Source: Pyxidicoccus trucidator (lineage in GTDB: Bacteria > Myxococcota > Myxococcia > Myxococcales > Myxococcaceae). From it: a stretch of 64,000 nucleotides of DNA. The stretch is from contig NZ_JAAIXZ010000010.1 in assembly GCF_010894435.1 (NCBI RefSeq), positions 80,153-144,152 on the forward strand, written 5' to 3'. Made by a program: the position numbers and the translations under genes. Positions 35,214-43,135 of the stretch are shown one piece after another; position 1 is the first letter of the stretch; each line of letters opens with the position of its first letter. Below the pieces are notes generated by a model. The model did no database searches and had not been told where the DNA came from. It worked only from the letters and a program-made list of their open reading frames with translations.

Positions 35214-35726
35214 TCAAAGAGCGAAGGGAGCGAGAACCAGCGCGCCAGTGCCGCCAGTTGCAACAATGAAGGCGACGCCCGCGACGACAACGACTGTTCC
35301 AATGGCTACCTCGGTCTTGTGCTCCCTCAACCACTCAAGTGCGCTGTCAATACTTGAGAAATGGAGAGGCTCGCCTTCGCCTTTTCGTGATTGTTGCTGT
35401 GTTTCATTGATGCAGTCCATGTACTCTCTTCGGCATTCCTCAGTGCAATACTCGTGGTGTTTGCCTGAGCCCCTTTTGATGCTCGTCAGTGGAGGAGCGG
35501 AGTTCCAGCATTTGTCGAAACACTGAATATGCTCGGCGTCGCAATTGCGTCCGCCAGATCCACCAATTCCGCTAGTCCCCTCTGAGATGACATAGACGCG
35601 GCGCTCGGGGCGTTGGGCATGAGAACATCCGCTAACTGTCACCGCGAAAGGGAGTGCCAATGCGCTAACGACAATGAGCAGCAATCGCTTTCGCCGGGCC
35701 CTTTCGGATATGCATGTTTGCCGCAT
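35214..35726 (-). CDS. SitA/SitB-like lipoprotein (candidate polymorphic toxin or delivery partner)
   Basis: 170 residues. A type II signal has a basic N-terminus and lipobox VSGC (Cys34). A cysteine block follows, arranged almost as a mirror: C-x6-C-x3-C, then C-x3-C-x6-C (residues about 62-115, including YCTEECRREYMDC). A helix and a strongly hydrophobic glycine-rich segment (EVAIGTVVVVAGVAFIVATG) sit near the C-terminus. This lipoprotein plus cysteine block plus hydrophobic segment resembles the N-terminal part of myxobacterial Sit lipoproteins exchanged by outer-membrane exchange. The usual variable C-terminal toxin domain is missing, so it could be a SitB-like helper, a minimal membrane-acting toxin or a truncated SitA. 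GC is low, suggesting horizontal transfer. Confidence 0.6.
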   Translation of the reverse strand: MRQTCISERARRKRLLLIVVSALALPFAVTVSGCSHAQRPERRVYVISEGTSGIGGSGGRNCDAEHIQCFDKCWNSAPPLTSIKRGSGKHHEYCTEECRREYMDCINETQQQSRKGEGEPLHFSSIDSALEWLREHKTEVAIGTVVVVAGVAFIVATGGTGALVLAPFAL

Positions 35727-36212
35727 GTTTCGCGCCTCGCGTCCTTCGTGGCTTCCCAGGCAATCAGGACACTATCGGGGCACGTGGATCAGAGTTGCGT
35801 CGCGTTCAAGGGCGCTCGTTTGTCGGCTCATGGACACTGTGCGCTCAGTGCCACTCGGCGCAGGCATACCCGACGGCCCAGAGTGGCGTACAGCATGGAT
35901 CCGCTCATCGGTGTCTGGAGTCATCTTGATCGGGGCTCGTGGCAGTGGGCCGTTGGCGTATCACGACGTGCTCCAAGGCCCGCATGACGTGTCACGCCCG
36001 CCTGACCCAGTCAGCCTTACCCCACCAGGGCGCAGACTGCGTCCAGGCGCCCACGGGCTGCTCGTGAGCCCCGGAAGGTCGAGGGAACCCTGGAGGCTCG
36101 CGTCCGCGCGTCCTGCTTGGGGCGCTCTGTCGCCTTGTCCGTGGGTTTGATTCACGCAGCGAGCATTGGGCGCTCCGTCCACCGCGCTGCTGGAAGGGCT
36201 GCCCACGGCGGC
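35727..36212. other. 486-bp stretch without a convincing gene
   Basis: Upstream of the Sit-like pair. Open frames exist on the plus strand, but none has a ribosome site, signal or recognisable domain. GC is intermediate between the low-GC pair and the chromosome average, consistent with the edge of an acquired segment. It presumably holds the promoter of the Sit-like genes. Confidence 0.5.
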
Positions 36213-38882
36213 CTAGTAATCCGTGCCGTCAGCGCGCTTGCCGGGAGAGGACGTCAGGCCCGAGGGGAATTCGGTGTGCGGGATGAAGCTCGCGTCCGGG
36301 TTCCCGTCGGACGCGCGGTTCACGGAGACGTTCTGCACGGTGGAGGTGTAGTCGTACCGGCTGACCTCGCTGCCGGCGTTCGGCATCCGGAGCCGCACGG
36401 CGTCAGTGCTGTTGCTCAGGCCGAGGGTGTTCTGGTTGCTGGAGGCCGCCGCCGCGTTGGTCAGCCCTGCCGGAATCCCCGCCGCGCCGCCAAAGACGAC
36501 GTAGCCCTTGCCCGCTCCCATCCGCGTGCCGGCCGGGAAGACGTGACGCACGACATTGTTGCTGGAGTCCCACAGGCCCCAGCCGGAGATGTCCACCTCG
36601 AAGGGGCTCGCGTTGACGATCTCCACGAACTCATAGGCTTGGTTGAGGCTGCCGTTGACGAGGGGCTCGTGGGCGAGGACCTCGTTGATGAACACGCGTC
36701 CGGGGCCCCGGATGAGCGTTAGCGCCGCGTCGCTCATGTCGGAGCGATTCTGGTTGGACGCGTCCACCACGCGCACGCGCACGGTGGTGGAGTCGATGTC
36801 CGGTAGCATCCACGAATGGCTGCCTGTCGCGGCCGGCACGGAGGCCGCCAGCACGTCCCAGTTTGCGCCGTCGTTGATGGACGTCTCCACCCGCACCTGC
36901 TCCACGCCGAACGACTTCCAGGTGATGGTGAGCGGGGTGCCTGCCTGGTACGCGCCACCCTGCGGTGACTTGAGCCGGAGGAAGGGGCCCGTCTCCGCGC
37001 TGAACGCATACGCGCTGGTGGCGGGGCGGTGGTCGCTCAGCGTGTTCAGGTAGTCCGGCACCCAATTGTCCGCGTAGATGACGCGGGCCGAGCCCGCCAC
37101 GTAGCGGGCCGCTGCCTCGTTGCTGGCCAGCGTGTGGTCCACCATGTTTTCGAACCCGATGGAGGTGTCATCCCCTGCGAGTGACAGCTCCCGGGTGATG
37201 AAGGTGTACCGCTCCGCGTCCGAGACGAAGTCCTGGTAGGGCGTGGGCAGCGGCGCGCCGGAGCCGGGGTCCAGGGTGATGGACTCGTCCACGTCGTCAT
37301 TCCAGTCACCCACCACGAAGACGTGCTGCGTGGGCAGGTTCTGGTCGAGGTACGCCTTCAGCGCGGCGCTCGCGCGCTGGCGTGCGTCGCGGGGGCCCGT
37401 GGGGTCGGCGCTCTCGGCGCGCATGTGGACCACGATGACCGTGAGCGGCGTCTCGACACCCTGAATTTCCGTGGTGAACTCCACGAGCAGGGGCGGGCGG
37501 TTGCTGAAGTCCGGCAGGTTCGCCGCGTCGTTCAGGATGAGCTTCGCGGACTTGAAGGTGAGCGAGGTGTCATAGAGCACGCCCAGCTTCTGGCTGCTGT
37601 TGCCGTAGGGGGACGTGCCTCCGGTGATGAAGGACGCGTTGTTGGAGAGGAAGCCGTTGAAGCCGGGGAGCTGGGACTTGAGGACCTCGAAGTCGGCCGT
37701 GTCCACCATCTCCACCATGCCCCACACGTTGGCGCCCGCGTCGCGCATGACGTCGCGCGCGTAGGCAATCTGCCGGTCGTCGGACGTGCCACCGTCGGAG
37801 GAGGAGTTCGCGGGCCCGCGCGTGTTGTCGCCGAAGTAGGTGATGTTGAACTGGCCCACGGTGAACACGGGGGCGCCCGGGTCGCGCACGGTGAGCGACA
37901 GCTCCCGCAAGTCCGTCTGCGCATCCGCGTCCTGCAGGGTGACGGTGAAGGTGGAGGTCCCCGCCGAGGCCGGCGCCCCGGAGAGCACGCCCGCAGAAGA
38001 CAGGCTGAGCCCGGAGGGCAGGGTGCCCGCGGTGACGCTCCAGGACAGCGGAGCCCGTCCGCCCGAGGCAGTGAGGGTGAACGTGTACGGTTCACCTCGC
38101 GTGCCCTGCGGCAGCGCGCCGGTGGTGATGGCGAATCGCTCGAGGACGATGAAGGTGACGGAGCGCGTGGCCGTCACGCCGTTCGCATCCGTGGCGGTGA
38201 GGTCGAAGGTGAAGGTGCCGGCCTGGCTGAGCGTGCCTTGGAGGACGCCGCTCGCCAGCGTCAGCCCCGGGGGCAGCGTGCCGGAGGTGAAGGTGAAGGG
38301 CGCCTTGCCTCCAGTGACGGTGAGCGTCGCCGACACGTCGTCACCCACCTCGCGCGTCGGGGCAGGGACCTCGGCGAGGGTGGGGAGCGCGTACGGCGTG
38401 AGGGCGAGCGGCGCGGTGACCCGCACGCCCGTGGTGTCCCCCACGGTGATGTTGAACGAGGCCGCCGTGGTCTCCGACGGAGTGCCGGTCAGCACGCCCT
38501 CCGCCGTGAGCGTCAGACCCGTGGGCAGCGCGCCCTCCGTGAGCGCCCACGTATAGGGAGGCACGCCGCCAGTCGCCAGCAGCGGGGCCGAGTACGGACG
38601 GCCCACGTAGGCATCCGGCAGGGCCTGGGTGTTGAGGTTCAGGTGCGCGCCGGGGCCGGCGTCCGAGCCCGCGTCCGTGCCGGCGTCCGAGCCCGCATCC
38701 GTGCCAGCGTCCGTTCCTGGATCCGTGCCAGCGTCCGTTCCTGCATCCGTGCCGGAGTCCGCGCCCGGGCCCGCGTCCGTGGTGACTCCGCTGTCCACCG
38801 GGTCTGGCGTGGGGGTCGGGTCGGAGCAGGCGGTCAGCAGGAGGAGGACGAACAGCGGCGCCAGCGCGCGGGGGGACGACAT
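36213..38882 (-). CDS. Lipoprotein with Ig-like repeats, endonuclease/exonuclease/phosphatase domain and lamin-tail domain
   Basis: 889 residues. Lipobox LLLTAC (Cys19), then a D-A-G repeat linker. Three putative Ig (He_PIG) domains follow, each with PLLATGGVPPYTW..LP.GLTL...GVLTGTP-type sequence (residues about 85-345). A metal-dependent EEP domain covers about 350-600, with FNITYFGDNTRG, the VEMVD acidic residue, VVHMRAES, VVGDWNDDVDES and LSDHRPATS. After a short beta-domain, a C-terminal lamin-tail domain begins VFINEVLAHEP and includes GWGLWDSSNNVV. EEP domains of this kind act as extracellular nucleases or phosphoesterases; the anchor and Ig modules imply a surface location. Catalytic Asp/His residues look intact. 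Confidence 0.9.
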   Translation of the reverse strand: MSSPRALAPLFVLLLLTACSDPTPTPDPVDSGVTTDAGPGADSGTDAGTDAGTDPGTDAGTDAGSDAGTDAGSDAGPGAHLNLNTQALPDAYVGRPYSAPLLATGGVPPYTWALTEGALPTGLTLTAEGVLTGTPSETTAASFNITVGDTTGVRVTAPLALTPYALPTLAEVPAPTREVGDDVSATLTVTGGKAPFTFTSGTLPPGLTLASGVLQGTLSQAGTFTFDLTATDANGVTATRSVTFIVLERFAITTGALPQGTRGEPYTFTLTASGGRAPLSWSVTAGTLPSGLSLSSAGVLSGAPASAGTSTFTVTLQDADAQTDLRELSLTVRDPGAPVFTVGQFNITYFGDNTRGPANSSSDGGTSDDRQIAYARDVMRDAGANVWGMVEMVDTADFEVLKSQLPGFNGFLSNNASFITGGTSPYGNSSQKLGVLYDTSLTFKSAKLILNDAANLPDFSNRPPLLVEFTTEIQGVETPLTVIVVHMRAESADPTGPRDARQRASAALKAYLDQNLPTQHVFVVGDWNDDVDESITLDPGSGAPLPTPYQDFVSDAERYTFITRELSLAGDDTSIGFENMVDHTLASNEAAARYVAGSARVIYADNWVPDYLNTLSDHRPATSAYAFSAETGPFLRLKSPQGGAYQAGTPLTITWKSFGVEQVRVETSINDGANWDVLAASVPAATGSHSWMLPDIDSTTVRVRVVDASNQNRSDMSDAALTLIRGPGRVFINEVLAHEPLVNGSLNQAYEFVEIVNASPFEVDISGWGLWDSSNNVVRHVFPAGTRMGAGKGYVVFGGAAGIPAGLTNAAAASSNQNTLGLSNSTDAVRLRMPNAGSEVSRYDYTSTVQNVSVNRASDGNPDASFIPHTEFPSGLTSSPGKRADGTDY
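38659..38782 (-). repeat. Imperfect 12-bp repeats encoding an Asp-Ala-Gly-(Thr/Ser) linker
   Basis: Consecutive DAGTDAGSDAG-type units lie directly after the lipidation site of the nuclease lipoprotein. The unit is in frame, so copy changes alter only linker length. It is comparable to the linker of the lipoprotein at 4130-7009, a style frequent in myxobacterial lipoproteins. Confidence 0.8.
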
Positions 38883-39094
38883 GGGCTACTCCGGGGCGGG
38901 GAACGAAGCTCGAAGAAGGCGGCCACTCTAGTCCGGTTCGCCCGGGGCACGCGCGGAACCTGGACGGCGGAAGGGGAGGGCTCCGGCGTCCCAGGCGGCC
39001 TGCCGCACGCGGGAGGTTCCGGGCTCGTCAGTCCCGTTCTGGGGCCGGCGTCAGCGGGCGTGGACCGCGACGGCAGCGGATGGAAAGAGGACCG

Positions 39095-40066
39095 ATGCAA
39101 CCCCGGAAGAAGAGTTCCCTCCCCGTGCCACCCTTCCTGGACTTCTCGGAGGCCCTGGCGGGACGCGAGGCGCGGGCCTTCGGCATTGGCCCCGAGCAGG
39201 ACCTGTGGGTCCTCGCAGGCGACGAGGTGCTCCGCTTCGGCGGAACCGGCGCTCCTCCAGCGAGGTTGCTCCTGCCCGGGACGCATCGCCACGTCCACTA
39301 CGTCCAGCCCCTTCCCGGTGGCGAGGTGGTGCTGGTCGACGGACGGTGTCGCTACATCGCGAAGGACCAGCACGAGCGCAACGCCGCCGTCTACACGCAC
39401 GAGGGAACCCTGGCACGGGAGTTCACGCTGGGCGACGGCATCCAGGAAGTGCAGGCCACTTCCGAGGGCCGGCTCTGGGTGAGCTACTTCGATGAAGGCG
39501 TCATCGGGAACTACGGGTGGCGGCATGGAGGCGGGGACAACGCGCCCATCGGGCAGGCCGGGCTGGTGCTCTTCGATGCCGCGGGGCAACGGCTGTCCGC
39601 CTACGACTCGGTAGCCGCGGGGACGGACATCATCGTGGACTGCTACGCGCTCAACGTCGCTTCCGATGACGAGACGTGGCTCTGCTTCTACACGGACTTC
39701 CCGCTCGTCCGTCTGCGCTCCGGTGAGGCGCCCTTGGTCTGGGAGACGCCAGTCCGCGGCGTGCGCGCGCTCGCCGTCAATGCCACGCACGTCCTGTTCG
39801 GCGGCTCGTACAAGTCCCCTGGGGACTTCCAGCTCTACCGGCTGCACGACAAGGGAGTCCGCCGTCTGCGCCCGGTACGCTCCCTCGAGCTCACGGATGA
39901 GGCCGGCACTCCCTGGAAGCCCACCTGGCTGAGCGGGCGGGGCCCATGGATGTACGGCATCGAGGGGACACGGGCCTTCCGAATCGACGTGGACACCCTG
40001 GTGGTCGCTGTCGACTCCTGGCACTCCGGGACGTCGCGGCTGGAAGGACTGGGGGACGCTTCCTGA
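39095..40066 (+). CDS. Predicted beta-propeller-like protein of unknown function
   Basis: 323 residues from ATG 39095, preceded by AGAGG at 6 bases; an ATG five codons upstream lacks a site. No signal peptide. Short repeated beta-strand units with Gly/Asp turns (EQDLWVLAGDEVLRFGG, EGRLWVSYFDEGVIGNYGW, DDETWLCFYTDFPLVRL, THVLFGGSYKSPGDFQLYRL) suggest a propeller. The GVIGNYGW plus GLVLFDAAGQRL segment is similar to proteins annotated only as hypothetical. A strong hairpin follows the stop. Cytosolic; partner unknown. Confidence 0.75.
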   Translation: MQPRKKSSLPVPPFLDFSEALAGREARAFGIGPEQDLWVLAGDEVLRFGGTGAPPARLLLPGTHRHVHYVQPLPGGEVVLVDGRCRYIAKDQHERNAAVYTHEGTLAREFTLGDGIQEVQATSEGRLWVSYFDEGVIGNYGWRHGGGDNAPIGQAGLVLFDAAGQRLSAYDSVAAGTDIIVDCYALNVASDDETWLCFYTDFPLVRLRSGEAPLVWETPVRGVRALAVNATHVLFGGSYKSPGDFQLYRLHDKGVRRLRPVRSLELTDEAGTPWKPTWLSGRGPWMYGIEGTRAFRIDVDTLVVAVDSWHSGTSRLEGLGDAS

Positions 40067-40071
40067 AGCCC

Positions 40072-40096
40072 GGCGCGTGCGTGCTAAGCACGCGCC
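40072..40096 (+). terminator. Perfect 9-bp hairpin directly abutting the next start codon
   Basis: GGCGCGTGC and GCACGCGCC pair around the loop GTGCTAA, ending at base 40096; the next ATG is at 40097. It can terminate the preceding gene and would also lie across the ribosome-binding region of the next one, which has no Shine-Dalgarno. Confidence 0.55.
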
Positions 40097-40612
40097 ATGC
40101 GAACCGCCCTCTCCGTTCCCGTCCTCCTCGCGCTCGCGACCGGCTGTGCCACCGGTCGCGGCGCCGCGCCCTCGCAGCCCGAGGCCGCTCCCACCGCCGA
40201 GGCTGCTCCCGCCGCCGAGGCGCCTCGCGCTCCCGCGCCGGAGAAGAAGTTCTCCATGCGCATGTACTACATGGCCTTCTTGAAGCGCGGGCCGGCGTGG
40301 ACGAAGGAGCGCACGCCCGAGGCCATCGAAGCCGGCAAGGGGCACATGGCCAACATCGATCGGCTCGCGAGGTGCGGGAAGCTCCTCATCGCCGGCCCCT
40401 TCGATGTGCCGGCCGATGCGCCGCCAGACGCCATGGCCGGCATCTTCATCTTCGACGTCGCCACCCGTGAGGAGGCAGTCGCCCTCACCGCGCAGGACCC
40501 GGCCGTGAAGGCCGGCCGCTTCGCCATCGACGTGCTGCCCTGGTACGGCCCCACTGGCCTCACGTACGAGGGCCACATCCCCGCCGAGCCCGGCCTGTCC
40601 TGCACGCCGTAG
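40097..40612 (+). CDS. YCII-related domain lipoprotein
   Basis: 171 residues. Lipobox LATGC (Cys17) is followed by an Ala/Pro/Glu linker of about 35 residues. The mature domain (about 50-155) is a ferredoxin-like YCII fold: MYYMAFLKRGP, HMANIDRLARCGKLLIAGPF and a C-terminal AGRFAIDVLPWYG. These domains are small dimeric enzymes or ligand binders of mostly unknown activity and are normally cytosolic, so a lipidated form is less usual. The start is immediately downstream of a hairpin, with no ribosome-binding site. Confidence 0.85.
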   Translation: MRTALSVPVLLALATGCATGRGAAPSQPEAAPTAEAAPAAEAPRAPAPEKKFSMRMYYMAFLKRGPAWTKERTPEAIEAGKGHMANIDRLARCGKLLIAGPFDVPADAPPDAMAGIFIFDVATREEAVALTAQDPAVKAGRFAIDVLPWYGPTGLTYEGHIPAEPGLSCTP

Positions 40613-40639
40613 CCGCTCGCGAGCGTGTCGGCCCCTGGC

Positions 40640-41056
40640 TCAGTGGATGCCGGGGGCCGCCTCTCCCGCGCCCTCGTGCCGCGGGGCCGGCGCTTCGCTC
40701 CGCGCGTACTGGGCCATGCCTCCGAAGTCCAACATGGTGCAGGGCTCGTCCCCGACCACCCAGGCGTCATGGCCGGGCGGGATGCTGACCATGTCCCCCG
40801 CGACGACCTCCGCCCGCGTGCCGTCATCCATGACGATGGCCAGCCGGCCGGAGAGGACGTAGCCCGCGTGGGCGACCTGGCAGCTCTCCGTGCCCGCGAT
40901 GGGCTTGACGTCCTGGGACCACTTCCAGCCCGGCTCGAAGACGGCCATTCCCACGGCGGCGCCGTCACCGAAGTTGAAGATGTCCGCATGGCCGTGCGCC
41001 ACGAAGGGCCGGCGCTCGTCCGGTGCCGAGACGTGCTTGATGGTGAGCTCACTCAT
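40640..41056 (-). CDS. Cupin domain protein
   Basis: 138 residues from ATG 41056, which has GGAGG 8 bases upstream. A single small beta-barrel: the first cupin motif is degraded (KPIAGTESCQVAHAGYVLSG retains one His), and the second motif ends SIPPGHDAWVVGDEP. Most metal ligands of canonical cupins appear partly replaced, so it may be a binding rather than a catalytic cupin. The end of the gene converges on the YCII gene. Cytosolic; substrate unknown. Confidence 0.85.
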   Translation of the reverse strand: MSELTIKHVSAPDERRPFVAHGHADIFNFGDGAAVGMAVFEPGWKWSQDVKPIAGTESCQVAHAGYVLSGRLAIVMDDGTRAEVVAGDMVSIPPGHDAWVVGDEPCTMLDFGGMAQYARSEAPAPRHEGAGEAAPGIH

Positions 41057-41168
41057 GGCGCATTCCTCCGCGTCCCGTGGGCGGAGCACTCCATGTGCTC
41101 CTGCTCCCACGCGGCCGCCCCTGTGTCTCCAATTGGAAACTAGGGGCGAGCCGGGACGACGGCAGCGC

Positions 41169-41501
41169 TCAGGTGAGGAACTCCAGGTTCATGGACAGGC
41201 CGGCGTCGAACTCCGGCGCCTGCCGGAGCTGCTCCAGTACGACTTGCGTGCAGTGGAGCGTCACCTGCGCATGGGTGCCCGGGTCGCTGATCCACCGCAC
41301 CGCGCTCATCAGGTGCCGTGCCCGGAGGAACCCCAGCACTGCGTCGCGGAAACGGCGGCCCTCCTCGCACCCGGCCGCATAGAGGTGCGAGCGGTCCAGG
41401 GCAGGCGAGGAGGCTGCCGCCCGGCTGCTCCGCCCGCGCGAGGACAGCGACCTCGACGGCCGGGGACTTTCTCGGGGTAGGACGATGGCTTCAATCCACA
41501 T
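41169..41501 (-). CDS. Small protein of unknown function
   Basis: 110 residues from ATG 41501. The first half is Ser/Arg/Pro-rich and not obviously folded. The second half has a helical pattern with good codon bias (FRDAVLGFLRARHLMSAVRW, VTLHCTQVVLEQLRQAPEF). A shorter start inside (around residue 65) is possible. No domain was recognised. It lies between the cupin gene and the divergent AI-2E transporter gene. It is plausible because the frame is maintained and G/C third positions dominate the C-terminal half, but annotation is tentative. Confidence 0.45.
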   Translation of the reverse strand: MWIEAIVLPRESPRPSRSLSSRGRSSRAAASSPALDRSHLYAAGCEEGRRFRDAVLGFLRARHLMSAVRWISDPGTHAQVTLHCTQVVLEQLRQAPEFDAGLSMNLEFLT

Positions 41502-41806
41502 CGCTTCACCCTCCGTGCGTCAGGCCGTGCAGCCTGCTTGAAGATTATCGGATAGGACGCGTCCAGGTTTCTCAAGTTCGTATTCGCCCTGGAGGGTGGG
41601 GCCGAGCGACCCCAATGGCACGGGTGGGCCGTAAGGCCCCCGCTCGCCGCCCCGGAGAGGAGGCAGGCCTCCAAGCGCCCGCCTGCCTGGCTGCTCTGCC
41701 GAAAATGGCATCGGCGCCGGGAGTTCCAGGCACTTGTGGGAGGCGCACCTCGGTGAACCCCGTGGGGCTCCTGCCATGCGGGCCGCCACTTCCTACCTTG
41801 ACGGGT
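41502..41806. other. 305-bp divergent intergenic region
   Basis: It lies between the small unknown gene and the AI-2E family transporter and presumably contains both promoters. A less GC-rich stretch at about 41536-41582, with TTGAGA and GATAAT-like elements on the minus strand but poor spacing, is the only candidate. No gene was seen. Confidence 0.4.
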
Positions 41807-43003
41807 ATGAAGTCCACGCGTCGCCAACTCCCGGTCTACGTACCCCCGCGCACGGTGTGGGCCGTGGGGCTCCAGGTCCTGCTGCTCGGCTTGTGTTGGG
41901 TCGCCATCCGGCAGTTGTACCCGGTGCTCACGTTGCTGGCCGTCGTGCTGCTGCTGTCCATCGCCCTGGACCCGCTGGTGCGGCAGCTGGAGCGCTGGAA
42001 GGTGAAGCGGGGGCTGGGCGTGGCCATCGTCGCGCTGCTGCTGCTCGGCATCATGGGCCTGCTGGTGGGCACGCTGGTGCCCATGCTGGTGCAGCAGCTC
42101 CAGGCGCTCGCGCAGTCCGCGCCGGAGCGCATCCAGCAGCTCGTCCAGTCGGAGTGGGCTCAGGAGCTGAACCGGAGATACGGGGTGCAGATCCGCGCGG
42201 AGGACCTGATTCGCTTCGAGCCGGCAGACCTGGCGGGCCGGGCCATCGGCGTCCTCTCGTCCACGCTGGGGCTGGTGGCGGCGGGCATCACCGTGGTGGC
42301 CCTCACCGTCTTCAGCCTGCTGTTCGGCGCGGACCTCTACGAGAGCATCCTCCAGTGGGTCTCACCCCGGCGCCAGCCGCGCGTGCGCTTGCTGGTGGGG
42401 CGGATGCGCGAAGCGGTGGGCAACTACCTCGCGGGCACCCTGCTGGTGATGACCATCGGCGGCACGGTGGCGGCCACCGTGGCCCTCATCCAGGGCGTGC
42501 CGTACTTCCTGGCGCTGGGGCTGGTGGTGATGATGCTGGGGGTCATCCCCTACATCGGCAGCGTCATCAGCGCGGTGCTGGTGGCCTTCACCACGTTCGC
42601 CACCCTGGGGCTCAAGCCCGCGCTCATCGCGCTGGCCATCTTCATCGGGTACCAGCAGCTCGAGTCCAACGTGCTCAGCCCCGTCATCCAGCGGCGGGCC
42701 ATCCGGATGAACCCGCTGCTCATCTCCATCGTCGCGCTCTGCGGTGGGGCGCTGGCGGGCCTGGCCGGCGTCGTGCTCTCCGTGCCGCTGGCCGCCGCGG
42801 TCCAGGTGCTCGTGCAGGAGGTCCTCAGGGACCGCCATGAGGGCTGGACGCGGGCGCATCACCGCGAGCTGGCACAGCGGGAGACGGGGCGCGGCGCGGT
42901 GGAGGAGGGGCTCCTGTACGGGCCCGGGGAGGCGCCCCCCGCCGCGCCGATGGGCAAGCCGGAGCAGCACACCGACGCTCCGGAGCGTCACGGCCGTCAC
43001 TGA
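41807..43003 (+). CDS. AI-2E family transporter (PerM/TqsA-like)
   Basis: 398 residues from ATG 41807; upstream in-frame sequence lacks membrane helices and is rejected. The topology fits the family: two N-terminal helices, a helical hairpin, a soluble loop (about 95-155), then a bundle of helices with the signature VVMMLGVIPYIGSVISAV (near residue 243) and GYQQLESNVLSPVIQRRA, and a final hydrophobic pair. The polar C-terminal tail is about 50 residues. Members export small molecules (autoinducer-2 in the name-giving case) or Na+ in exchange for H+; the substrate here is unknown. Confidence 0.92.
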   Translation: MKSTRRQLPVYVPPRTVWAVGLQVLLLGLCWVAIRQLYPVLTLLAVVLLLSIALDPLVRQLERWKVKRGLGVAIVALLLLGIMGLLVGTLVPMLVQQLQALAQSAPERIQQLVQSEWAQELNRRYGVQIRAEDLIRFEPADLAGRAIGVLSSTLGLVAAGITVVALTVFSLLFGADLYESILQWVSPRRQPRVRLLVGRMREAVGNYLAGTLLVMTIGGTVAATVALIQGVPYFLALGLVVMMLGVIPYIGSVISAVLVAFTTFATLGLKPALIALAIFIGYQQLESNVLSPVIQRRAIRMNPLLISIVALCGGALAGLAGVVLSVPLAAAVQVLVQEVLRDRHEGWTRAHHRELAQRETGRGAVEEGLLYGPGEAPPAAPMGKPEQHTDAPERHGRH

Positions 43004-43030
43004 GGCCGCCAGGGCCGTCAGGAAAATGCG

Positions 43031-43062
43031 AAGGGCCCCCGGAGTGCTTCCCGGGAGCCCTT
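43031..43062. terminator. 12-bp stem hairpin between convergent genes
   Basis: AAGGGCCCCCGG pairs with CCGGGAGCCCTT with one mismatch and an 8-base loop. It sits 28 bases after the transporter stop and has A/T at both outer ends, fitting a bidirectional terminator. Confidence 0.7.
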
Positions 43063-43092
43063 CCCCTACTCAGCCATCACCCCGGTCTGGAG

Positions 43093-43119
43093 CCCACCCC
43101 GGCACGGAGCCGGGGCGGG
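43093..43119. terminator. Second hairpin before the metallopeptidase stop
   Basis: CCCACCCCGGC and GCCGGGGCGGG pair with one mismatch around a 5-base loop, just outside the end of the minus-strand peptidase gene. Probably a terminator for that gene. Confidence 0.5.
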
Positions 43120-43135
43120 AGACCGGCGTGGGGCT

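Noticed and set aside
35674..36150. Plus-strand open frame of 158 codons upstream of the Sit-like pair
   Set aside because: No ribosome site, signal or domain; it begins inside the lipoprotein gene and has no coding bias.
37323..39482. Long plus-strand frame across the nuclease lipoprotein
   Set aside because: Arg/Gly/Glu-rich without motifs and overlaps two confident genes.
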